Shown: positions 8,069 through 15,281 of the stretch, in pieces
How the letters are laid out: every line of letters starts with the position of its first letter
How positions within the stretch are numbered: position 1 is the first letter of the stretch
DNA from: CAYONP01 sp964405335
Lineage (GTDB): Bacteria; Armatimonadota; UBA10988
Assembly: GCA_964405335.1 (NCBI GenBank)
Contig: CAYONP010000078.1
Coordinates: 1-29,093, forward strand
Direction: 5' to 3'
DNA length: 29,093 nt
Program-made: the position numbers and the translations under genes
The notes under the pieces: generated by a model
The model's database searches: none
Seen by the model: only the letters and a program-made list of their open reading frames with translations
What the model was told of the DNA's origin: nothing

Positions 8069-9267
8069 CAGGCCTCTCCCTGCCGGATGGCGGCGTATGG
8101 ATCGACCCGCGCCGCCGCCGCCGCCGGCAGCCAGGCCGCCACCGAACCGGTGACGATCCCAGCGGCCCACAGGCCCACCGTGAGCCTCGCCAGATAGGCC
8201 GCACCCGGCCCGAGGTAAGGGACTCCCAGCGCCTCGGCCGTCGTCACGCCGCCGATGCCGACCAGCAGCACGGCGGCCGTCAGTCCGACGGCGGCGCCGG
8301 CGCCGGCGACGAGCGCCGCCTCGGCGACGATGACCCGAAAGACGAACCGCCGCGTAGCACCCAGCGCGCGCCACAGGCCCACCTCGCGCCGCCGCTCGGC
8401 GACGCTGAGGGCGAAGACCAGGCCGAGCGCCGGCACGAGCAGCAGCCAGACGAACCCACCGGCAAGCAGCGCCAGCCGCAGCACGCCGGCCAGCGTCTGC
8501 TGACCGGCCGCGATCGCCTGCGGCGCCAGCACCACCTCGACGCCATCGAGCGCGTTGGCCACCGCCTCGGCCGCCGCTGGTGGCGGGACACCCGGCGTTA
8601 CCTTGACCAGGATGACCGAAAGCTCGTCGGCACCGATGCGGACCGGCTTCTCAGCCCGCGTCGGCGAGTTCCGGATCATCTCGCGCAAGCCGGCCATGGG
8701 GATGAAGACCGTCGAGTCGATGGCCACGCCGGTCGGCGCGAGGTGGCCGCCGATGCGGAACGGCGTGCCGAAAAAGGTCACCTCCTGGCCGAGCCGCAGG
8801 CTCACCCGATCGCCGACCACGGCATCGTACGGCCCCATGCCCGTCCGCTCGCGCAGCCACGGGGCAAGGGTGAAGTCGGTCGCCGGATCGAAGCCGACGA
8901 GGTGAAACTCGCCCGGGCAGCAGCGCGCGTCGGTCAGCGTCTCGACATGCACCTGCGGCGACGCGGCGGCCACCTCGGGTAGCCGGCGCACCTGGTCGAG
9001 CATCGACGCCGGCAAGGTGGCCCCGCCGGCGTGGCCGACGATCATCGCGCCGTCGCGTTCGGCCGTGCCGCCGGCGGGCAGCACCACCAGGTCGGCACCG
9101 AACCGTGCGGTGCCGATGGTGATGCCCTGGCTCATTCCGCGCAGCTGGAGGCAGAGCAGCGCCATGCCGCCGCACAGCGCGGCGACGAGGAACCCGAGCG
9201 CGGCGGTGCGGAATCGCCTACGAGCCAGGTTGCTCCGCAGCAGGCGCCAGAGCGTCAAGCGCGGCAT
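8068..9267 (-). CDS. FtsX/MacB-like ABC transporter permease
   Basis: The 399-residue membrane protein has the layout of the FtsX superfamily. One transmembrane helix (about 22-42) is followed by a large extracytoplasmic domain (about 45-265) and three C-terminal helices. The segment FGADLVVLPAG after the first helix is typical of a branch of these permeases. An unusual CC pair (ARCCPG) lies in the outer domain. The ATG at 9267 is preferred because homology begins at MPRLTLWRLLRSNLARRR and GGAGA lies about nine bases upstream. The upstream membrane-protein gene overlaps it by 50 bases. With one permease gene only, the complex is probably a homodimer with the ATPase. Substrate unknown. Confidence 0.92.
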   Translation of the reverse strand: MPRLTLWRLLRSNLARRRFRTAALGFLVAALCGGMALLCLQLRGMSQGITIGTARFGADLVVLPAGGTAERDGAMIVGHAGGATLPASMLDQVRRLPEVAAASPQVHVETLTDARCCPGEFHLVGFDPATDFTLAPWLRERTGMGPYDAVVGDRVSLRLGQEVTFFGTPFRIGGHLAPTGVAIDSTVFIPMAGLREMIRNSPTRAEKPVRIGADELSVILVKVTPGVPPPAAAEAVANALDGVEVVLAPQAIAAGQQTLAGVLRLALLAGGFVWLLLVPALGLVFALSVAERRREVGLWRALGATRRFVFRVIVAEAALVAGAGAAVGLTAAVLLVGIGGVTTAEALGVPYLGPGAAYLARLTVGLWAAGIVTGSVAAWLPAAAAARVDPYAAIRQGEA

Positions 9268-9649
9268 CGAGGTCCGTCTCCGGCGCGGCCTGCCGCCACG
9301 CCACTGCCGCCGCGACCAGCGCCAGCGCCGCCAGGGCATCCTGCGCCTGCGCGCGGGGCAGGTTGTGCGGCATCACCGGCACCAGCAGGTGCAGGCAGAG
9401 CGGCGCGGCCGCCGCGGCGAGCATCGCCGCCGGCGCCAGCGCCCGCACCGCGCCGCGATCGACCGAGCTCGCGATGAGCCATCCCACTCCCCCGAGCACC
9501 ATCTGCGGTGCCACCACGGCTCTGAGCGCCCAGTAGCAGCTCATCTTCAGCGGCCGCGGGTCGGCCACCGGCCACCAGACCGCCGCCAGCAGCACCGCCA
9601 CCGCCGCCAGCAGCATCACCGCCAGGCCGGCAGGCTGCCACGGCTTCAT
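9218..9649 (-). CDS. Small four-helix membrane protein, possibly DUF4418-like
   Basis: A 143-residue, strongly hydrophobic protein with four predicted membrane helices (about 7-27, 39-62, 69-92 and 104-119). A short motif LKMSCYWALRAV precedes helix two. I recall DUF4418 proteins as small four-helix proteins with a similar Met-Lys-Cys-His-type motif, encoded beside FtsX-type permeases and their ATPase. The match is tentative. The ATG at 9649 overlaps the stop of the SirB1-like gene by four bases (ATGA), and the gene's end overlaps the permease start by 50 bases. The tight overlap and membrane character argue that it is a real gene and probably an accessory subunit of the transporter. Confidence 0.72.
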   Translation of the reverse strand: MKPWQPAGLAVMLLAAVAVLLAAVWWPVADPRPLKMSCYWALRAVVAPQMVLGGVGWLIASSVDRGAVRALAPAAMLAAAAAPLCLHLLVPVMPHNLPRAQAQDALAALALVAAAVAWRQAAPETDLDAALDALAPAAEQPGS

Positions 9650-10500
9650 CGCCGTCCATCCTCAAGCTGTCGCCGGATGCGCTCAGCCGCCGCCTCGATC
9701 TCCCCGCGATCGGCCGCGCCGGGCGAGAGGTGGAGGTAGCTTTCGAGACACTCCAGCGCCCGGCGTGGCTCGCCGGCCAGCTCCAAGATGCGCCCCAGGT
9801 CGCGCCGCTCCACGACCGCGCCGGGATGCAGCAGCAGCCGCTTCTCGAGCACGTTCCGCACCCGCGACCAGTCCTCGCGCCGCAGGTCTGACAGCTCCAG
9901 GTTGCGGAGCATCCGGTCGGCGATGCGGCGGCTGTCGACCACGGCGTCGAGCCGTTGCCGCACCGCCTCGCCCAGCGCCACGGGCGGCAACGAAGCGAAG
10001 GCCGGCCGGGCCAGCGCGAGGCACTGGCCAGGCTCGAGCAGCCGGCCGCCGTGGAACGGGTCGATCACTAGCAGCTCGCCCTCGGCCAGGTAACGGAGCA
10101 GGAAGTGGACCGGAAAGTCGATCCCGACCAGCGGCCAGCCGAGCCGCTGCGCCACGGCCAGGTAGACCACGCTCAGCGCGATGGGCAGGCCGCGCTTGCG
10201 CCCGATCACCTGGCCCAGGAAGCTGTTGAGCGGGTCGTCATACTGCTCGGTCTCGCCGTGGAACCCCTCCTCGCCGCAGAGCACCTGGCGCAGGCCGGCC
10301 AGCCGCCGGCGCGGCTCGCTGCGTCCGCCGACGGCGCGGCCAACCAGGAAGGCGTAGAACTCCATTTGGCGTTCGACCGCCTCGAGCTCCACGGTGTCGA
10401 GGCCCTCGCCGACCAGGACCGCGAGGTCGAGCAGCGGGCTGTCGGCATCCTGCGCCGCGGCGGCGAACCTCGGGTGCAGCGCCGCGGCGGCGCGCAGCAC
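9646..10500 (-). CDS. SirB1/transglutaminase-like family protein
   Basis: The product belongs to the SirB1 N-terminal family of transglutaminase-like proteins. The core is seen as FLGQVIGRKRGLPIALSVVY, followed by VAQRLGWPLVGIDFPVHFLLRY and a DPFHGG turn. A helical repeat-like C-terminal part (ERRDLGRILELAGEPRRALECLESYL) resembles a TPR. Its biochemical activity is not established. The start is uncertain. The frame is open to an ATG at 10641, which would overlap the divergent aminotransferase start. A promoter-like site at 10558-10583 and the beginning of homology favour GTG 10500, giving 284 residues. It is first in a five-gene overlapping run with the ABC transporter, which may be a shared-expression arrangement rather than a functional link. 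Confidence 0.85.
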   Translation of the reverse strand: MLRAAAALHPRFAAAAQDADSPLLDLAVLVGEGLDTVELEAVERQMEFYAFLVGRAVGGRSEPRRRLAGLRQVLCGEEGFHGETEQYDDPLNSFLGQVIGRKRGLPIALSVVYLAVAQRLGWPLVGIDFPVHFLLRYLAEGELLVIDPFHGGRLLEPGQCLALARPAFASLPPVALGEAVRQRLDAVVDSRRIADRMLRNLELSDLRREDWSRVRNVLEKRLLLHPGAVVERRDLGRILELAGEPRRALECLESYLHLSPGAADRGEIEAAAERIRRQLEDGRR

Positions 10501-10557
10501 CGGGTCGCTCTGCTCGGCGGGCGATAGCGCGGCCGTGGTCGTTCTCCGCCGGCGAGT

Positions 10558-10583
10558 ATTATCCGCCGCCGGAGCGCCGTCAA
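10558..10583 (-). promoter_or_regulatory. Promoter-like site for the SirB1-ABC operon
   Basis: Read on the minus strand, TTGACG (10583-10578) precedes a GATAAT box (10563-10558) with a 14-base spacer. Shifting the -10 to TAATAC gives a 16-base spacer but a poorer match. It lies in the 139-base divergent gap between the SirB1-like gene and the aminotransferase. Spacing is not ideal, so confidence is modest. Confidence 0.35.
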
Positions 10584-10639
10584 CCCGCGCGGCGGAGGAG
10601 ACCGCCGCGCGGCGTCTTAGCCACGCCGTGGAGCAGCGC

Positions 10640-11872
10640 ATGGCAGCCCGCCTGGCCGTCGATGGAGGGGAGCCGGTCCGGCGTCAGCCCTGGCCGCCGC
10701 GCCGGCTGTTCGGCCCGGCCGAGCGCGCCGCCGCGCTGGCCGTGCTCGACCGCTGCGTCGCCGAGGGGACGGTCTATGGCTACGGCGGCGCCGAGTCGCG
10801 GCGCTACGCCGAGCGGTTCGTCGAGTTCATGGGCGGCGGCTTCGCCCACCCGGTCAATTCGGGCACGGCCGCCGTCTTCGCCGCGCTGGCCGCCTGCGAG
10901 CTGCCGCCCTTCAGCGAGGTGGTCGTGCCGCCGATCACCGACCCCGGCGGCGTGATGCCGGTGGCGCTGCTCAACCTCGTCCCGGTCGTCGCCGACGCCG
11001 CGCCAGGGAGCTTCAACGCCGGGCCGGCGCAGATCGCCGCGGCCGTGACCGAGCGCACGTCAGCGGTGGTCGTCGCCCACATCGCGGGTGAGCCGGTCGA
11101 CGTCGAGGCGGTGCGCGACCTGGTCGGCGACGGCACCGCGGTGATCGAGGATGCGGCGCAGGCGCATGGCGCGACCCGCCGCGGCCGCCTGGCCGGGACG
11201 CTCGGCGACATCGCGGCGTTCAGCACCATGTCGGGCAAGCACCATGCCAGTGGCGGGCAGGGCGGCATCATCTACGCGCGGGACGAGCAGCGCTTCCTGC
11301 GCGCGCGGCGCTTTGCCGATCGCGGCAAGCCCGTTGGCCTGACCGACTCGACCAACGTGACCGCCGGCCTGAACTGCAACCAGGACGACCTGAGCTGCGC
11401 AATCGGCGCGGTCCAGCTCGAGCGACTGCCTCAGATTGTCGCCGGCCGGCGCGCTTTCGCCGCGTTGGTCGGTGAGCGGCTGAGCGCCGTCGATGGCATC
11501 GACCTGGGCCGCCGAGAGCCCGACACCGAGCCCAGCTACTGGTTCCTGCGCCTGCGGCTCGATCCGGCCCGCGGGATTGATCTGGGCCGGTTCGTCAGAG
11601 CACTCGGCGCCGAGGGTGTTCCGGTCGGCTGGCCCTACGCGCTGCTCACCCCCGAGACGACCTGGTTCCGCGAGCAGCGGGTCTTCGGCCGCCCGGGCTG
11701 GCCGTGGCAGGCGCCCGAGTATGCCGGCGACCGCCGGCCGAGCTACGCGCTGCCCAATGCCCGCGCCGCACGTGCCGAGCACTGCATCCTGCACGCGCAC
11801 GAGCGGTGCGGCGAGCGCGAGGCCGACGACCTGGCCGCGGCGGCGGCCAAAGTGCTGGCGGCCTATTCTTGA
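10640..11872 (+). CDS. DegT/DnrJ/EryC1/StrS family PLP-dependent aminotransferase
   Basis: A cytoplasmic fold-type I enzyme of the sugar aminotransferase family, 410 residues. Landmarks are NSGTAA (73-78, phosphate-binding), PPITDPGGVMPVALL (the usual site of the substrate/cofactor loop), EDAAQAHG (170-177, ring-stacking and Asp171), and the presumed Schiff-base Lys200 in STMSGKHHASGGQGG. In most relatives this Lys region reads SFxxxKxxxxGEGG, so the fit is good. Members transfer amino groups to keto-sugars or, in some branches, to cyclitols; the substrate here is unknown. GGAG lies six bases before ATG 10640. The gene is divergent from the ABC operon and its last ten bases overlap the antiporter gene. 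No sugar dehydratase or epimerase partner is adjacent. Confidence 0.93.
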   Translation: MAARLAVDGGEPVRRQPWPPRRLFGPAERAAALAVLDRCVAEGTVYGYGGAESRRYAERFVEFMGGGFAHPVNSGTAAVFAALAACELPPFSEVVVPPITDPGGVMPVALLNLVPVVADAAPGSFNAGPAQIAAAVTERTSAVVVAHIAGEPVDVEAVRDLVGDGTAVIEDAAQAHGATRRGRLAGTLGDIAAFSTMSGKHHASGGQGGIIYARDEQRFLRARRFADRGKPVGLTDSTNVTAGLNCNQDDLSCAIGAVQLERLPQIVAGRRAFAALVGERLSAVDGIDLGRREPDTEPSYWFLRLRLDPARGIDLGRFVRALGAEGVPVGWPYALLTPETTWFREQRVFGRPGWPWQAPEYAGDRRPSYALPNARAARAEHCILHAHERCGEREADDLAAAAAKVLAAYS

Positions 11873-13512
11873 TCGTCGGGGGTGAAGGCGAGGCCGAGGT
11901 CGCCTTCGAGCCGGGTGTCGATGTCGCGCACCAGCGCGTGGTGGACGGCATCGGAGATGATCCCACGATGGACGGCCTCGTCGACCGCGGCGCGCTGCGC
12001 GTGGAGCACCCGCCGCGCGGCGCGGCTCTGTTCGGCCTGGCGCAGCTCGGCGTGGGTATCGAGCATCTCGGCGACGGTGCCGCGCAGCCGCTCCTCCTGC
12101 TCGCGCAGCGTGGCGGCCAGGGCGTCGTGCACCTCCTCCGATAGCTCGCGATGACTGCGCATGGCGGCCAGCTCGGACAGCCCGGCGTTGAGCGCCATCT
12201 TGGCTGCCAGGGCGTGTTCGAGCCGCTCCTGCCCGGCCGCCTTCGAGGCGATGCCGAGCGAGTTGAGCATCGAGCGCATCGACAGGCCCTGGACCACCAG
12301 CGAGAGCAGCACCACGCCGAAGGCGACGGCGAGCACCGGTTCGAGCTGCGGGCCGCCCAGCCCGGCGGTGCCGCCGACCAGCGCCAGCGCCATGGCCACT
12401 GGGATGCTGCCGCGCACACCGCTCCACCAGATGACCGTCAGCCAGGCCGTTGGCGGCCGCTGCCTGCCGGCCAGCAGCGCGCAGCCCCAGACGGCCAACA
12501 CGCGTGCGCCGAGTCCGATGATGAACAGCCCAACAATCGGCCGCCAGTAGTCGAGCATGTCGCCCGAGTTGAGTTTGAGGCCGACGACCAGGAAGAGCAC
12601 CGAGTTGGCCACGAAGGCCAGCACCTCCCAGAACGAGCCGAGCGTCAGCCGGGTGGTCGGCGACATGCCGAGCGTCTTGCCGTAGTTGCCGATCACCAGC
12701 CCGGCACAGACGGTCGAGAGAACGCCCGAGGCATGGAGATGGTCGGCCACGATATAGCTGCCATAGGCCAGCAGCAGCGACAGCGAGACTTCGATCAGGT
12801 GGTCGTCGAGGCGGGCCAGCAGCCGGTAGGTGAAGTACCCGAGCACGATGCCGACCAGCGCGCCGCCGCCGACCTCCCAGAGGAACATGCCGGCGGCGCC
12901 GGTGGCGGTCACCTCGCCGCCGGCGAGGAGATCGAGCAGGATCAGGAAGACGACCAGGCCGACGCCGTCGTTGAGCACGCTCTCGCCCTCGACGACGACC
13001 GCCAGGTCGCGGCCGACGCCGAGTTCGCGGAACAGCGCGATGACGCTGACCGGGTCGGTCGGGGTGACGATCACGCCGACCAGCAGCCCGACCAGGAGTC
13101 GCTGTTCCGACGCCAGACCGAGCGCGTCGCCGATCAGGCGGTAGGCGGCAAAGCCGACGATGCCGGCGGTGAGTAGCGTGCCGCCGAAGGCGAGCAGCAG
13201 GATCAACCGCGCCCGGGCGCGGAACTGGTCGAGGTTGATGTTGACACAACCCTCGAACAGCAGGGGTGGGAGGAGGATGAGGAAGATCAGGTCGGGGGTC
13301 AGCGCGTCCGATGGGACATCGAGCACCTCGGCCGCGTGTTGAGAGAGACCGAGCACCGCGCCGACGAGGACCAGCGCCACGGTGTAGGGGATGCGGATAA
13401 AGCGGCAGCAGAGGGCGATGGTCAACGCCAGGGCGAGCAGAAGCAAAGCCGGCGCGACGCCCGGCAGGTCGCTCGCGCCGTCGGCGGCCACCAGCAGCGG
13501 TAGGAGGTTCAT
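11863..13512 (-). CDS. CPA1-family Na+/H+ antiporter
   Basis: A 549-residue integral membrane protein of the CPA1 (NhaP/NHE) family, which exchanges Na+ or K+ for H+ across the cytoplasmic membrane. About twelve hydrophobic segments span residues 18-400. Family motifs are LLPPLLFEG (80-88), TDPVS (152-156, the ion-binding region) and EGESVLNDG (175-183). The C-terminal ~140 residues form a charged helical cytoplasmic tail (RSHRELSEEVHDAL and following) that probably regulates activity. The ATG at 13512 is preferred over GTG 13518 because of the spacing to an upstream GGGAA. Its 3' end overlaps the convergent aminotransferase by ten bases. Ion selectivity cannot be inferred. Confidence 0.94.
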   Translation of the reverse strand: MNLLPLLVAADGASDLPGVAPALLLLALALTIALCCRFIRIPYTVALVLVGAVLGLSQHAAEVLDVPSDALTPDLIFLILLPPLLFEGCVNINLDQFRARARLILLLAFGGTLLTAGIVGFAAYRLIGDALGLASEQRLLVGLLVGVIVTPTDPVSVIALFRELGVGRDLAVVVEGESVLNDGVGLVVFLILLDLLAGGEVTATGAAGMFLWEVGGGALVGIVLGYFTYRLLARLDDHLIEVSLSLLLAYGSYIVADHLHASGVLSTVCAGLVIGNYGKTLGMSPTTRLTLGSFWEVLAFVANSVLFLVVGLKLNSGDMLDYWRPIVGLFIIGLGARVLAVWGCALLAGRQRPPTAWLTVIWWSGVRGSIPVAMALALVGGTAGLGGPQLEPVLAVAFGVVLLSLVVQGLSMRSMLNSLGIASKAAGQERLEHALAAKMALNAGLSELAAMRSHRELSEEVHDALAATLREQEERLRGTVAEMLDTHAELRQAEQSRAARRVLHAQRAAVDEAVHRGIISDAVHHALVRDIDTRLEGDLGLAFTPDDQE

Positions 13513-13570
13513 GGACACCGGTTCCCGCGACCCCCGAGCCCGGCGGGTTCAACATTCGGGCTGCCGGCCG

Positions 13571-13604
13571 CGGTTCCTCCACCGCCCGCCCGTGGGAGGA
13601 ACCG
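13571..13604. repeat. Hairpin in the antiporter / NTP-transferase divergent gap
   Basis: A 10-base perfect inverted repeat (CGGTTCCTCC at 13571-13580 and its complement at 13595-13604) has a 14-base loop. It sits in the 132-base gap between divergent genes, where a terminator is not expected, so an operator or a mobile palindrome is possible. I see no convincing -35/-10 pair in this gap. Confidence 0.5.
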
Positions 13605-13644
13605 GCGGCGCGGCGGCGAACCGCGCGCCCGGGTACGGTCAGTC

Positions 13645-14391
13645 ATGCCGACGGTGATCCTGCTCGAGACCGACCAGCTCGACCAGAGCCTGAGCGAACG
13701 CGCCGCGGCACCCGGCCTGCTCGAGGTCGCCGGCCGGCCGATGGTCCGTCACGCCGTGCGGGCCTTCGCCGCATGCGGCAGCGTCGACAGGATCGTGCTC
13801 GCCGGGCCGACGGCCTATGACGCGATCGAGCTGCCCGGCGTCGACGACCGGGTGCTCGACGACCGCGGCCCGACGGCCCTGCTGGCCGGCCTGCTGGAAC
13901 GGTACGGCGACGCGGAGGAGTGGCTCCTGTGGCAACCCAATGCCCCGCTGATCGAGCCGCCGATGCTTGACGCCTTCCTGGCCCACGCGCCGCTCGGCGC
14001 CGCCGTCTGCGGCGCCATGGTGCGGGCCGAGCGGGTCGAGGCCGCGTTCGGCGAGCTGCCGCGGCTGGCCGCCCACACCTTCGTTCACGACCGGCTGGTG
14101 ATGACCCCGCTGTTCGGCCTCTCACCGGCCTGCCTGGCGCCGCATCGTGAGCTGCTCGGGCAGCTCTTCGGCGGCGGTGGCGCGCGCGTCGAGCTGCTCA
14201 AGCGCCTCGGCGTCGGCTTTGCCATCAAACTGCGCAGCGGCCGGGCCTCGTTGGCCGAGCTGGCCGCTCGGCTCGGCGAGCAGGTCGGCGGGCCGGTGGT
14301 GATGCAGATCCTACCGCACCCCGAGCTCTGCCTCAAAGTCGCCTCGCGGGCCGAGCACCGCGTGGCGCGCAGCCGCCTGGAGGGCCGCTGA
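13645..14391 (+). CDS. NTP-transferase-like protein lacking catalytic motifs
   Basis: The 248-residue protein resembles the GT-A-like nucleotidyltransferase fold (IspD/MobA/KdsB group). LLEVAGRPMVRHAV (25-38) matches the family's PLLEVxGRPM segment, and later strands fit. The usual N-terminal GGxGxRM loop is replaced by ETDQLDQSLSERAAAP, and the metal-binding aspartate of the gDaPLI motif is Asn99 (QPNAPLI). It therefore probably does not transfer nucleotides in the normal way and may be a binding or regulatory relative. The ATG at 13645 has only a weak upstream GGGTACGG. Its stop overlaps the next start by one base (TGATG), so the two are coupled. Fold assignment is moderate; function unknown. 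Confidence 0.75.
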   Translation: MPTVILLETDQLDQSLSERAAAPGLLEVAGRPMVRHAVRAFAACGSVDRIVLAGPTAYDAIELPGVDDRVLDDRGPTALLAGLLERYGDAEEWLLWQPNAPLIEPPMLDAFLAHAPLGAAVCGAMVRAERVEAAFGELPRLAAHTFVHDRLVMTPLFGLSPACLAPHRELLGQLFGGGGARVELLKRLGVGFAIKLRSGRASLAELAARLGEQVGGPVVMQILPHPELCLKVASRAEHRVARSRLEGR

Positions 14392-15281
14392 TGGCCGCCG
14401 GCCGCCTCGGCGTGGGGCTGCTCGCCGCCGTGCTGGCCGTGCTCCTGGCTTACGTGGGTGGCTGGCTGCTCGCCGCGGCGGTGGCGCTGCTCTCGCTCAC
14501 CGCGCTGCTCGAGCTTCGCTGGGTGGCCACCCGCTGCCGCCTGCGGCTGTCGCTCGAAGTGGCCTATGCCATCTGCGTCGCCTACGTCTTCGCCGCGCAT
14601 TGGTTCGCCGACGACCTGGAAAACTTCGGCATCGCGCTGCTCGCGCTGACCGTGCTGATGCTCCTGGTCGACTTCGCCCTGCACCTGCACCACGGCCTGG
14701 CCACGCCGACGGCGAACGTCAGCCTGACCGCCTTCGCCTGCCTCTGGTGCGGGCTGATGTTCGCCTCGCTGGTCCTGGTCCGCGGCTACCAGCCCGACCT
14801 GACCGCCACCACGCCGCTCGGCGCCGACTGGCCGCTCGGCCGGCGGCTGCTGCTCTACCTGCTCGGCGTCACCCTTGCCGGCGAGCTGGCCGCCGGACTG
14901 GGCGACACCCATGCCGGCCGCCGCCGGCTCGACCAGACGGTCCATCCGCACCGCACCTGGGAGGGCATCGGCGCCGCGCTGCTGGCCGCCGTGCTAGCCT
15001 CGCTGCTGTTCGCCTGGCTGTTCCGCGTCGAGGCGATGCCGTCGGCGACCAGCACGCCCGAGCAGGTCCGCTGGCTGACCCTCAAGCACAGCCTGCTGCT
15101 CGGCCTGCTGCTCGGCGCGGCGGGTCAGCTCGGCGACTTCGGCGCGAGTATCTTTCGCCACGAGGCGGGGGTGCGCCACTTCGGCGCGCTGCCCGGCTCG
15201 CGCGCCGGGGTGCTCGACCGGCTGGCCGCCCTGGTTGCCGGCGCGCCGCTGCTCTACCTATACGCCAACCTCGCGCTCTGA
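14391..15281 (+). CDS. CdsA-like membrane protein with an altered signature
   Basis: The 296-residue polytopic membrane protein aligns with phosphatidate cytidylyltransferase (CdsA), which makes CDP-diacylglycerol. Matches include GDTHAGRRR (171-179, family DxxAYxxGRxxG) and HRTWEG (187-192, family KTWEG). The C-terminal signature spans 253-279. There the conserved KR is Arg256-His257, the catalytic-region KD is Arg262-His263, HGG is SRAG, and the final Asp of DRxD is Ala279 (DRLA), while PG (268-269) and DR (276-277) remain. It is probably not the housekeeping CdsA. It follows the NTP-transferase-like gene with a one-base overlap, and its end overlaps the opposing glycosyltransferase gene by 24 bases. 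Its role is unknown. Confidence 0.82.
   Translation: MAAGRLGVGLLAAVLAVLLAYVGGWLLAAAVALLSLTALLELRWVATRCRLRLSLEVAYAICVAYVFAAHWFADDLENFGIALLALTVLMLLVDFALHLHHGLATPTANVSLTAFACLWCGLMFASLVLVRGYQPDLTATTPLGADWPLGRRLLLYLLGVTLAGELAAGLGDTHAGRRRLDQTVHPHRTWEGIGAALLAAVLASLLFAWLFRVEAMPSATSTPEQVRWLTLKHSLLLGLLLGAAGQLGDFGASIFRHEAGVRHFGALPGSRAGVLDRLAALVAGAPLLYLYANLAL

Noticed and set aside
10501..10641. N-terminal extension of the SirB1-like gene to ATG 10641
   Set aside because: The extension is Arg/Ala-rich without homology, contains a promoter-like site, and would overlap the divergent aminotransferase start.
11060..13582. A minus-strand open frame of 840 codons covering the antiporter region
   Set aside because: The antiporter frame has transmembrane helices and family motifs; this overlapping frame is Arg/Pro/Ala-rich low-complexity sequence.
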